Source: Tritrichomonas musculus (lineage: Eukaryota > Parabasalia > Tritrichomonadida > Tritrichomonadidae). From it: a DNA stretch of 64,000 nucleotides. A program made the translations under genes and the position numbers. Numbering within the stretch: position 1 is the stretch's first letter; the number at the start of each line of letters is the position of its first letter. Location: NCBI GenBank assembly GCA_039105265.1, contig JAPFFF010000067.1, positions 310,001 through 374,000 of the forward strand. Direction: 5' to 3'. The notes under the pieces were generated by a model. It searched no databases. It saw only the letters and a list, made by a program, of their open reading frames with translations, and was not told where the DNA came from. Of the stretch, positions 9,008-18,227 are shown one piece after another.

Positions 9008-9742
9008 TTATTTTGTCAAGATATCATATATATCAGCATCCTGGGATGGTTTTATCTTCAGAGTAATGAACAAGGGGGATTTCAAGATTACTGGCTGGAA
9101 CATAAAGTCGACCAACCTCATTTCCAAATACTTTAACGAATCTGTATTTACTTTTACTTTTATTGGTTTTGTCAAATCATAATTCACTATTAAAGCTTCT
9201 TGGTCCATAATCATTGTATCAATATTTGCGATGATGCTGGGAGTATATTCTTGGTCTCCAATAGATGAGTGCGCTGCTACACCCTGCAAAGATACTAAAT
9301 ATAATTTATTGGCAAAATCAAGAATTGGCAAATCTGGGACGTTGCATTCAACTCCATTTGGAAATATATGTCCAGGCTTAGTATTGAACAATCCAGTGAT
9401 TAATTTTGCTCTATGGCTGCCTTCTTTGAATTTTACTGTTTGGACAGGCTTTAAAGATATGGTTCTATTGTTGACATTTTTGAAGGTAATTACAGTCTGA
9501 CTTTCATTTAAAAATTTAACCAGATTTGCAAAAGAATAGGCATACGACTCCTCGAAATCAATTCGAACTTCACTATTTTCTGTCTCAAATATTAAATAAT
9601 CATCATCGGTGGTTAACAAAATATTGGCTTTAGTATTAATAGACGAAACATAATACTTGACGAAAGGGCATTTCCAAGGAATATCTATATTCATTCTTAC
9701 AGTATTATAATTCCCTGGCTGGCTCTGAACACTATACAGCAT
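9008..9742 (-). CDS. Polinton candidate minor capsid (penton-like) protein, 244 aa
   Basis: A 244-residue, beta-rich protein with no signal peptide or membrane segment. It is dominated by short alternating strands (YNTVRMNIDIPW, DDYLIFETENSEVRIDF, TVITFKNVNNRTISL, KPIKVKVNTDSL). Size, strand-rich texture and position next to other virion-type genes suit the single jelly-roll minor capsid protein of Polintons. No signature motif is visible, so this is inference. Its ATG at 9742 and the divergent ATG at 9762 are separated by only 19 bp, so both genes must share a very compact control region. Confidence 0.5.
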   Translation of the reverse strand: MLYSVQSQPGNYNTVRMNIDIPWKCPFVKYYVSSINTKANILLTTDDDYLIFETENSEVRIDFEESYAYSFANLVKFLNESQTVITFKNVNNRTISLKPVQTVKFKEGSHRAKLITGLFNTKPGHIFPNGVECNVPDLPILDFANKLYLVSLQGVAAHSSIGDQEYTPSIIANIDTMIMDQEALIVNYDLTKPIKVKVNTDSLKYLEMRLVDFMFQPVILKSPLFITLKIKPSQDADIYDILTK

Positions 9743-9761
9743 TATTTAATTTCAGATTAAA

Positions 9762-12700
9762 ATGTCCTTGACACTATATTCTGCAAAGAGCAAAGAAGCA
9801 AAAAAACTAAAAGCAAATGGATTTGAAATATGTGCTGGAGAAGATGAAAAAATAAATATCATCCAAGAAGATAAGCCCGATGAATACCCAAAATTTAATT
9901 GTCTATACAATAAAGCTGAAGTTGATGCCAGAGTGGTAAATGACTATATTGAAAATGGAGGTAGTCTTAAAGGATTTGGGGATGTTCCCATAACTGAAAA
10001 ATCTACACAAATACTTGAATACAAAGCATTAGCAAGAACGAATTCATTTGTTGAATCCAACAGAGAACTTATCAGAGATGAATATTGTGTTAATACATTT
10101 AATGATATTATCGAAGGGGAATCTAAGACTTGTGAAGCAATCCATGATATGTATAGCGAATTGATGTGCGCAGCAGATGGATACGAACAAGTAGTATTGG
10201 AAGAAGACAAGGGGAAATGTGAAGTAGTTAAATATGTTCAAACTCATACTGCTCCACCAGAGCCTAAGCCAACTGAACCTTTCCTCCAATACAAGACATA
10301 TCATAATTTAGCTGATATGTTGATGAATATTATGAAGAATGAAAAAAAGAATCAAAACACAACGAGAATATTATATGATGTATTTAACGAAACAAACTTA
10401 ACAAAGATAATAAATGGCACAAAGCAATATCATTACAATCCTGAAAACCATACTCTTCAAACAATAGGATATAAATATAAAAATAGTACAGAAGAAGTTA
10501 AAGCAGACCATGTAATAGAAGTTGAGAGCCCTGGTGAATTTTTCGATACTTATACCCAAAATCAAAAGGATAATTACTTAAATTATCCCCAAATAATTCA
10601 AAATTTATTGTTATCTAGTGTTCTCGGATATGGGTTGACATCAGCTCTAAAATTATTTTCGACATCATTAACTGTAGACCATACAATAAAAGTTGACAAT
10701 ATTGATGGTACAAAAGTAAAGGTCAGTTTAAATCAATTCCTAAATGATGTCCAGCTGAACATAAATAATATAATAGCATCATTAAACTATTGGGCAGATT
10801 ATTGTTCAAAAATAAAATCATGCAATTGTAATCAAGATGGAGAGAATAATTTTGAAGATGAGAACGATGCTATATTTGTTGAATTGTTAGCTGATTTGTA
10901 TGATAGAGTGGATGAGGTTCAAGACCATCTTCAGGTACATGATATTAGTCGTTTACATTTTGACAACCAGGCCCAATTGGCTCAATCACAGGTAGTTGAC
11001 TTTTCGATTTACAATAATAATGATGGTATAAATGATTTGGTAGATCAATATCAAAAACAAAATCAGCAGATTGATGCAAGTATAAAGCATACCAATTTCA
11101 TGAATGATAGGTCTTTTGATGTTGAACATGATGAAAGATATTATTGGTCAGCCCTCTTTCATAGATGGGTTTTATTAACTGAAAGTGGGTATTCATTTGA
11201 TGATTTCCCTTCTGGCTGGAGAACAAATAGAAGCTTTGATGCGCCTCCTTCATTTATATTTGATGTGGACAGACAAAACTGGATTCAGATTATGATTACC
11301 GATTTTGATAATAAATGTCAAGGTTGGAGGAATAATGAAGATAGAATGAGTGTCGCTGTCTATACAGCCTTTATGGCTAACAATACAAAAAACAAAGAAG
11401 GGGATATTATATGGGATGAAAATGAAAATGAATGGATTTACTGCAATAGTGCTGTTAGTCCTTTGAGCTTCGATATTGGAACGCCTCCTTCCCAGCCCGA
11501 TGGGTCTATTTCAATTCCAGGGTCAGACCTTGAATCGTTCAAGAAAGCATTAGAAGTATATGGAAACAAATATATCGAACCACCAAAGAATTATCAATTT
11601 AATAGAGAAAAACCAATATATGGAGATGTTAATATCAAAGCAAATTTAAATGTTAATGGATTAATAAATGGAGTAGATATATCAAATTTATCATCGGGAG
11701 GGGATATTACCACATCTAATTTTACTTATCAATCTGGCTTTCCCAAATATATTCTGACCAATAATTTGCTCGGCACAGATACTTTTAGATTATTTGATAG
11801 AGACTTTAAGATGATGGTGATAGGTGGTACAGAAGAAATACAAGAACAAATAAAAGATACTCAGGGAAGGATAAATATATTTAAAATAATTCTTCGAAAC
11901 AATATTATCATGAATGCTAATGGAAAAATAATTAAAGAGTTCTATATCTATGCAGAAGATGGAAAAATATATAATCCAATCCTCATACACAATACCAAGC
12001 ATGATGAAACCCGGCTTAGTTATTTCCATGAAACGACAACAAATAAATTATATATTGCTCATGATGAAGGGGTTAGAATTGATTCTTATGATTTATATCT
12101 CAAAGGAGAGCTAAGTATAATGTATTTATTACCTCAAGACTCTTTGGTAGCTGTTGAGCCAACAATAAAGTGTGATACAATAGAGGCTAAGAATGCTCTT
12201 AAATTACATAATTCTGATATTATTTATTTATATAAACCAACAAAAATTACTGACGCTACAATAGGAGATAAAGAATATTATAAAATGATATATGAAATCC
12301 CAGATGATTACCATCTCATCGAAGGCTTCAAATTCAAATTCAAGGAGTATTGCTTCGGTAATTCATGGGAATTAGAATGGAAGGAAGATAAATGGACAGG
12401 CAATAATTTGAGTGGAAGATTAGGAGGGAGTGTCATTAACAAATTAAATAAAAGGAACACAGGGTATTATCATAATGATAATAGAACACATTTATGCTAT
12501 GCAATGATGAAAAATGATGATATACACAACGAAATAATACCGAGAGGAGAGAATGGTATATTGTATAGCTTATATGCACTCGCTAGTAAAGAAGGAAAAT
12601 TAGAAACCAAATTATTGTTAAACAATGATGAAATTATAAATGGGGATGAAAATCATATTAGTTGTTGGGTGTTTGAGATGGGAGGACATAATAAAGAGAC

Positions 12701-13901
12701 ATATGAAGGCTATGATTTGGTAGGTGTTGAGTGTAGATTATTTAATTATGAGGCTAATATAATTAAATTTAATGAATTAATTCCTAAAATCTCCAGAGTA
12801 TATTTAGATATTTATTTGCCAAAATCATCTACTCCTACCAGACTAACATTCAAAATATTACCACAAATACTTCATGTTTATGGACAGCTGAATGGAAATG
12901 TTGATTTGATAGGAGATTTGGACACAATAGATAGAATAGCCTGTGATTGGACAGATAGTTTTATCAATCCTGAGGACAGGAATATTGAAATTTATTTACG
13001 AAAGAGCATGACAGACCCCTTCGAAGAAATGAATTGGGATGGTAAAATGAATCCCTTTGAATATATTATCAGGCAACAATTTTATGAGATATACCCCAAT
13101 CCTAATGCAGCTACCACTTTGTATACAGATTATAATATATGCTCATCCAAAATTATTACTGCCGACAATATTACTACGATGAGAAGTGATTTAAATTTGG
13201 TAAGTAATAACTTTGATGTTTTATCATATGACTTCAATAAATTGGAGAATAAAGTTGGCCAAATGGATAAGAGATTAATAACAGTCGAAGATAAGACTGA
13301 ACATTTAATTTCAGATATGAAGTCAATAAAGATTGTTGAAGGGATTTCTTTAGCTTTCACTATAGCAGGTGGAATAGTTGGTGGAGGCTTAGCTTTATCA
13401 TCGATGGGCATTACATTTGGAGGAGCAGAAGCGTCATCAGAAGTAGCAGTAGCAGCGACAACAATAACTCATGCTAGGACATCATATTTATTGGAAGAGT
13501 CATATTTTAGCGGCGCTTCTCGGCTAAGAAAATTTGACCCTTGGTCTAGGACAATTTCAGACACAAATAAAGTATTAGAATGGTGTGATGAAGGGTTAGA
13601 TGAATTAGAAGAGATTACTTTCGAAAATGATTTTGACGATCCAGACAAGGGGGTAATGACTCTTCAGGCAACATTTAATTTATGTAATATTTTCAGAGAT
13701 TCTTTGAAGCCTGTTTTCAAAATATTAGCTAACGAAATAAAATCTGTTCAAAGCACAAAGCATCCCTTAGATGATATAGATATGACTGCTTATATTACAA
13801 AATTGGAAGTCAAAGAAATGCTGGAGCAAAAGGATTTATATATCGATTCATTGGAGAAAAGGATTGCTGCATTGGAGAAGAAGTGTGCAAATATTGAGTA
13901 G
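9762..13901 (+). CDS. Polinton giant fibre-like protein, 1379 aa (paralogue A)
   Basis: Unrecognised by family, but clearly a paralogue of the next gene. Residues 1-640 are specific to this copy, with many Asn, Asp and Glu, helical segments and a Cys-containing stretch (CSKIKSCNCNQDGE). From about 650 on it parallels paralogue B: a strand-rich domain (LRNNIIMNANGKIIKEFYIY), a block NPFEYIIRQQFYEIYPNPNA near 1100, a coiled coil (VGQMDKRLITVEDKTEHL), a Gly-rich hydrophobic segment near 1195, then a shared IFRDSLKP motif and a terminal coiled coil. A trimeric fibre, attachment or tail-like virion protein is inferred from this architecture. No signal peptide is visible. Confidence 0.75.
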   Translation: MSLTLYSAKSKEAKKLKANGFEICAGEDEKINIIQEDKPDEYPKFNCLYNKAEVDARVVNDYIENGGSLKGFGDVPITEKSTQILEYKALARTNSFVESNRELIRDEYCVNTFNDIIEGESKTCEAIHDMYSELMCAADGYEQVVLEEDKGKCEVVKYVQTHTAPPEPKPTEPFLQYKTYHNLADMLMNIMKNEKKNQNTTRILYDVFNETNLTKIINGTKQYHYNPENHTLQTIGYKYKNSTEEVKADHVIEVESPGEFFDTYTQNQKDNYLNYPQIIQNLLLSSVLGYGLTSALKLFSTSLTVDHTIKVDNIDGTKVKVSLNQFLNDVQLNINNIIASLNYWADYCSKIKSCNCNQDGENNFEDENDAIFVELLADLYDRVDEVQDHLQVHDISRLHFDNQAQLAQSQVVDFSIYNNNDGINDLVDQYQKQNQQIDASIKHTNFMNDRSFDVEHDERYYWSALFHRWVLLTESGYSFDDFPSGWRTNRSFDAPPSFIFDVDRQNWIQIMITDFDNKCQGWRNNEDRMSVAVYTAFMANNTKNKEGDIIWDENENEWIYCNSAVSPLSFDIGTPPSQPDGSISIPGSDLESFKKALEVYGNKYIEPPKNYQFNREKPIYGDVNIKANLNVNGLINGVDISNLSSGGDITTSNFTYQSGFPKYILTNNLLGTDTFRLFDRDFKMMVIGGTEEIQEQIKDTQGRINIFKIILRNNIIMNANGKIIKEFYIYAEDGKIYNPILIHNTKHDETRLSYFHETTTNKLYIAHDEGVRIDSYDLYLKGELSIMYLLPQDSLVAVEPTIKCDTIEAKNALKLHNSDIIYLYKPTKITDATIGDKEYYKMIYEIPDDYHLIEGFKFKFKEYCFGNSWELEWKEDKWTGNNLSGRLGGSVINKLNKRNTGYYHNDNRTHLCYAMMKNDDIHNEIIPRGENGILYSLYALASKEGKLETKLLLNNDEIINGDENHISCWVFEMGGHNKETYEGYDLVGVECRLFNYEANIIKFNELIPKISRVYLDIYLPKSSTPTRLTFKILPQILHVYGQLNGNVDLIGDLDTIDRIACDWTDSFINPEDRNIEIYLRKSMTDPFEEMNWDGKMNPFEYIIRQQFYEIYPNPNAATTLYTDYNICSSKIITADNITTMRSDLNLVSNNFDVLSYDFNKLENKVGQMDKRLITVEDKTEHLISDMKSIKIVEGISLAFTIAGGIVGGGLALSSMGITFGGAEASSEVAVAATTITHARTSYLLEESYFSGASRLRKFDPWSRTISDTNKVLEWCDEGLDELEEITFENDFDDPDKGVMTLQATFNLCNIFRDSLKPVFKILANEIKSVQSTKHPLDDIDMTAYITKLEVKEMLEQKDLYIDSLEKRIAALEKKCANIE

Positions 13902-13928
13902 AATAGGGAAATATTTTTTGGGTTTGAA

Positions 13929-16900
13929 ATGGCAGCAACAACAACAAAATTCATCGGAGATATACAATTCAAGGTAGGAGACAGCACTCGTAAAGCAAGC
14001 CAGTTATTAACCCTAAGTGATTTAGATGGATATGTTCAGACAGGCCATTTATTCAATGAAGTAGATGGCATACCAGAATTTAATATCAAAAATAATAATA
14101 TACAATACGAGTCATTTGAGTCATCAACAACCCAATATCATATTCTTAAATTTGTTAATATACCTGAGGATTTCATGAATAAAGTGAAGGAAATAACAGC
14201 CCAAACTAATCTTTTCAAAGTTGTTTTGAGAAAAAATATTATATACGATACGAATGGAAATTTAGTGAAGGAATTCTTTATTTATGCCAAGGATGGAAAG
14301 GTTTATTGCCCTCTCATTACCAAAAGCAGTAATGGCTGTTCTATAAATAACAGCACCATATTTGAATACATCAACATAGCTTTCGATTCTAGCCTCGATT
14401 TTAATCCCTATTCCCTTTGGTTGAATGGTGAGTTGAGTATAATGAATGAATATCTTGCTGATAGTTTACAAACAGAGAAGGCAATAAAATGTTCAATCAT
14501 CAAGGCTGATAATGCTTTGAAGCTTCATAAAAGTGATGTATTGTATCTCTATAAACCCACACTAACTAGTGAAGTCCAAATAGATGATAAAATGTATTGG
14601 CTACTGCAATGGAATATAGACGATAATTACAATATACCTAGCGGCTTGGAATTTAAGTTTAGTGAATATTGTTTTGGTAATAAATGGGTTTTAAGCTGGG
14701 ATGGAACTAAGTGGGTAGGAGATAATATACAAGGAAACATAAACGGAAATATAAAAAATGCATTAAATAAAGAGAATGAACATGGAGAGGATGGAACATA
14801 TATTAGAATCAAGAGAAGTGAAAGAAATAAAATGTTGATTAAAAAACCTGAAGACTATTCTATTGATAATCTCCTACATTATATGATACATGGAGGGAAA
14901 TGTAAATTGGACTGTAAATTAAAACTAAAGACGGGTGAGATAGAAAGTTTTTCAAAATATGGATTGGGCTATCAAACAAGTAATGGAGGAATAAATGTTG
15001 ATGGATATGATATTGAAGCTATAAGATGCTATAAAGCAAACGGTACAGGGAGCGAATTAGATATTTCTAAAGTGGAAGAATTTTTACTTGATATCACTTT
15101 GGACGGTACCATCAAGGCAAACAGATTTTCTATGAGACCTACTGGAAAAATATTTGACCCCAAGAGTGATAAGAAATGGTATTTCATCACTGGTATATTA
15201 GATTCGTGTGAAAAAGTAGAATATTGTTATGCTTCATCAACCCCTAATGACTCACGAAATATTAGAATATATTTATTCAAAGAATATGTTGACCCGATAG
15301 ATGAGGTCAATTGGGACCCTACAACAAACCCCTTCGAATATATTATCAAACAACAATTTTATGAGATATATCCCAATCCTAATGCTGCAACAACATTATA
15401 TACAGACTATAACATTACCTCGTCCAAAATTATTACTGCCGACAATATTACTACAATGAGAAGTGATTTAAATATGGTAAGCAATAATGTTGATGTGATA
15501 AGTTATGACGTCCAGGAAATGAGCACGACAATGGAAAGCCTCAAAGGAAGAGTATCAAGAGCAGAAACAATAACTCAGCATCTAGAAGAAGATGTTGATA
15601 AGTTAAGAATTGTGTCATGGACTGCTTTAGCTTTTGGAGTAGCTGGAACGGCAGGTTCTATGGGCTCTATAGGCATGCAGCTTTTTCCCGAGGGAATCAG
15701 CTTTCCAACAATAAATGGAGGTGGATTTTTGAAGAGAATCTTCTCTAACAAATCAACGAAAGGCATGAGTGATTTGTTGCGGTCATCTATTAATTTCATG
15801 TCTGGGACCATCGCTAGGTCTATCACAAAAGATATTACTCCAATAATTATGTGGTGTGAAGAAGAATATAAACCATTAGATGATTTAAAATTTGAAGATG
15901 AAAATGATAATCCTGACAGTGGAGCCTTAACTTTAAGTGGGGCAATGGATATTGGTAATATATTTAGAGATTCTTTGAAGCCTGCATTTAAATTACTTGC
16001 CGAAAAAGTAAATGAACTAGAAGCTGAATTTAATAATTTCCCTACTGTTGATGAAGTAAATGAGGCGTTGGAGAAAGTAAAGAGTGAGATTCCTGCCGCC
16101 GTAGATTTATCAAAATATCGAAACAAAAATGATTTGATATATAAAGATGCTGTCGATGTGCCTTTTGAAAATGTACAAGATAGCTCAGGAACGTGGGAAG
16201 TCAAAATAAAATTGACTAGGGGAACTCGCCTTGTTGGAACAATATCAAATAACGATGGCTTTGTAAAAGAGTTTGATTATTTGTTTGATTATAATGGTGT
16301 TATTACTGAAGATGGAGATGTTAATGTCGATTTTGAAATTGACGGAACAACTTATTACTTAACTTATTATAAAAGTGATAGTAATGGTCTGTGCTTTTAT
16401 ATCGATAACGGGGCAGACTATTTTGATACCAAATTAATATTAGCGGAAAAAATATTGAAGCAAGACCAAATAGCATTAAAAAGTGAGATTCCTGAACCTG
16501 TTGATTTGACCAATTATGCTTTGAAAAGTGAAAATGAAGAATTGAAGACAAGGATAGAAAACTTAGAGACAAGATTAGCTGCGTTAGAGAATAAATTAAC
16601 ACGAATTAACTATACATTCAGCATACCAAATAGTACTAGCATTCGTTATCAATTTGACCAACAACTTGATGTATATGAAGCTATGCTCTATTTGACATAT
16701 CATGAAAACAAAAATAATGTTGCCAGTGATAAAGAAATCAAAATCAATATATCATTCAATGTTAATAATACTCCTAAGTATGAATATCAATGCGAACCAT
16801 ATCTTATATGGTTAAACAATATTGAATATCCATTAAATAGTAGCAATTTTATTGTCAATGCAACAGCTAATTTTATATTGATAAATACAACATTCTTTAC

Positions 16901-16958
16901 ATCAAATGGTATCTTAGCTGAAGATAACACCAAGAATGAAATACATTCATTACTATAA
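13929..16958 (+). CDS. Polinton giant fibre-like protein, 1009 aa (paralogue B)
   Basis: Starts 27 nt after paralogue A behind a six-T run. Residues 1-700 follow the C-terminal half of paralogue A: LRKNIIYDTNGNLVKEFFIY near 100, NPFEYIIKQQFYEIYPNPNA near 465, a coiled coil, a Gly/Ala-rich hydrophobic segment (WTALAFGVAGTAGSMGS) near 565, and NIFRDSLKPAFKLLAEKV. It lacks A's unique N-terminus. It gains a different C-terminal 300 residues with repeated KSEIPEPVDL-type linkers, a second coiled coil (LKTRIENLETRLAALENKL) and a final beta-rich domain. Exchangeable C-terminal heads on a common stalk are typical of attachment fibres; that role is inferred. Confidence 0.75.
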   Translation: MAATTTKFIGDIQFKVGDSTRKASQLLTLSDLDGYVQTGHLFNEVDGIPEFNIKNNNIQYESFESSTTQYHILKFVNIPEDFMNKVKEITAQTNLFKVVLRKNIIYDTNGNLVKEFFIYAKDGKVYCPLITKSSNGCSINNSTIFEYINIAFDSSLDFNPYSLWLNGELSIMNEYLADSLQTEKAIKCSIIKADNALKLHKSDVLYLYKPTLTSEVQIDDKMYWLLQWNIDDNYNIPSGLEFKFSEYCFGNKWVLSWDGTKWVGDNIQGNINGNIKNALNKENEHGEDGTYIRIKRSERNKMLIKKPEDYSIDNLLHYMIHGGKCKLDCKLKLKTGEIESFSKYGLGYQTSNGGINVDGYDIEAIRCYKANGTGSELDISKVEEFLLDITLDGTIKANRFSMRPTGKIFDPKSDKKWYFITGILDSCEKVEYCYASSTPNDSRNIRIYLFKEYVDPIDEVNWDPTTNPFEYIIKQQFYEIYPNPNAATTLYTDYNITSSKIITADNITTMRSDLNMVSNNVDVISYDVQEMSTTMESLKGRVSRAETITQHLEEDVDKLRIVSWTALAFGVAGTAGSMGSIGMQLFPEGISFPTINGGGFLKRIFSNKSTKGMSDLLRSSINFMSGTIARSITKDITPIIMWCEEEYKPLDDLKFEDENDNPDSGALTLSGAMDIGNIFRDSLKPAFKLLAEKVNELEAEFNNFPTVDEVNEALEKVKSEIPAAVDLSKYRNKNDLIYKDAVDVPFENVQDSSGTWEVKIKLTRGTRLVGTISNNDGFVKEFDYLFDYNGVITEDGDVNVDFEIDGTTYYLTYYKSDSNGLCFYIDNGADYFDTKLILAEKILKQDQIALKSEIPEPVDLTNYALKSENEELKTRIENLETRLAALENKLTRINYTFSIPNSTSIRYQFDQQLDVYEAMLYLTYHENKNNVASDKEIKINISFNVNNTPKYEYQCEPYLIWLNNIEYPLNSSNFIVNATANFILINTTFFTSNGILAEDNTKNEIHSLL

Positions 16959-16989
16959 AGTAAGCATATTCTATAGGGATTGGTGTTTG

Positions 16990-17279
16990 TTCTTCAGCTG
17001 GATTGAGCGTCGGGTACATTTCAATCATTATAAAACAACTTCTTGATTCGAAGGGATTATCTTGACGGAATCTTCAAGAAATACATTTTTTTGTGTCAAA
17101 ATAATTTTTACAACGAGACGATAAAAATATGAGTTTGGAATTTTTTTGTTGCGAACTTTTTGAATTATCGAGGTGGTTGGAGCTTTTTGAAGGCTCTGGG
17201 GGGCTTCCAAAGGCTCCAAGTGGCTGTGAAATGGGCTTAAGTATAGGCTTGGCGATAGCGGAGCCTATACTATACTACT
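16990..17279. repeat. Polinton right terminal region (probable terminal inverted repeat)
   Basis: Non-coding segment after the last gene with runs such as AATTTTTTTGTTGCGAAC and GGTTGGAGCTTTTTGAAGG. It ends with a perfect 10-bp hairpin (AGTATAGGCT at 17240-17249 and its complement at 17262-17271) just inside the proposed end. A diverged copy of about 170 bp at 45568-45742 supports its being a mobile terminal unit. The partner repeat is outside the window, so the end is estimated to within a few bases. Confidence 0.6.
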
Positions 17280-18206
17280 CAGGATAGTGTCTATTCATAA
17301 ATTTATTGATTTTTTTTCAATTCTCTTAAAATTTGAACTATTTAATTGAATTTTTTTATCTTATTTATTCAAAAATGGTAAACCACATACATCATGTATT
17401 GTAAATATTATTCAAATTTTCAATTATTCACTTCATCGTTAACCACTAATTCGTGTCGTAAACCACTTAATCGTGATACTGTAGATTGCTATTTTGATTA
17501 ATAAAAGTGGATAATTACTAGCAAATAAAATACTTTTTCTTCAAATATAACAGTTCAATAAATGATAAAATGTAATAATATGTAAACAGTGTTTTTATTT
17601 TAAGTAAAAGGCCAAAATTCATTTTTCCTAAGAATTCTTTTGAACTCATTATTCATGAAATCTATTAAATTTTTTTTTTTTTTTTGATTCATATTCTTTT
17701 ATTGTGAATTAAATGTTTTAATTTATTATATAATGATGAATAATTAGTGATTTTAAAAATAAATTTGTAATATTTTGCATAAAATCAGATTTAATAAAAA
17801 CTCAAAAACAATTGAAACCAATATTGAGACCTATGATAGTATTATACTATTGTTATATTTTTAAAATAATAGCTCTTAAACTCTATATACGCAAATCTAA
17901 CAATAATTGTTTTTTGTATTCTTAAATTATCATTACTTATAAGATTAAAAGGAATTTTACTTTTATTTTAAAACATATTATTTTAAATTTTTATTTTTAC
18001 AAGAGAATTATCTTTTAAATAAATCGATAAAGACTCAAAATTTAATTTCTAAAAAAGTATTCAAATATATATAACGTTATTTATTCAATTAAATCGATAA
18101 AGAGGATAAAAGAGAACATATGTATCTTTTGCCCAAAATTTTTTTCAAAATATATAACGTTATTTATTCAAATTTTCAATAATTAATTAAAAATTCTAAA
18201 AAAAAA
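17280..18206. other. AT-rich intergenic DNA upstream of the prominin-like gene
   Basis: No coding frame supported. The last 150 bp hold a duplicated motif, ATATAACGTTATTTATTCAA (near 18069 and 18152), paired AAATCGATAAAG motifs (18019-18030 and 18091-18102), and one arm of a perfect inverted repeat that ends in the gene's start. These may be the control region. The rest is A/T runs without visible structure. Confidence 0.6.
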
Positions 18207-18227
18207 ATGTTCTCTTTTATCCTCTTT
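18099..18227. repeat. Perfect 21-bp inverted repeat overlapping the prominin-like start codon
   Basis: The 21 bases at 18099-18119 are the exact reverse complement of 18207-18227, which are the ATG and first six codons of the prominin-like gene. The loop is 87 nt. If transcription starts upstream of 18099 the mRNA could hide the start codon in a stem. If it starts at a TCA near 18177, only a DNA-level or antisense effect is possible. Function is unknown, but the exact match is directly visible. Confidence 0.8.

Larger units (their letters stand above)
1..17279. mobile_element. Polinton (Maverick) element, right part; left end outside window
   Basis: A large virus-like DNA element recognised by its protein-primed family B DNA polymerase, a GIY-YIG-like protein, a candidate penton-like protein and two giant fibre-like paralogues. 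The expected integrase, packaging ATPase, protease and most of the major capsid gene are not seen and would lie left of base 1. The right boundary is placed near 17279, where a terminal-repeat-like segment ends in TATACTACT; a diverged relic of the same segment lies at 45568-45742. All visible reading frames are open, so the part in view looks whole and probably young. Age cannot be taken from the terminal repeats because only one is present. Confidence 0.85.

Noticed and set aside
15575-16204. 209-aa minus-strand frame opposite the fibre-like gene
   Set aside because: Ser/Phe-rich composition expected from the complement of a Lys/Glu-rich gene; no independent features.
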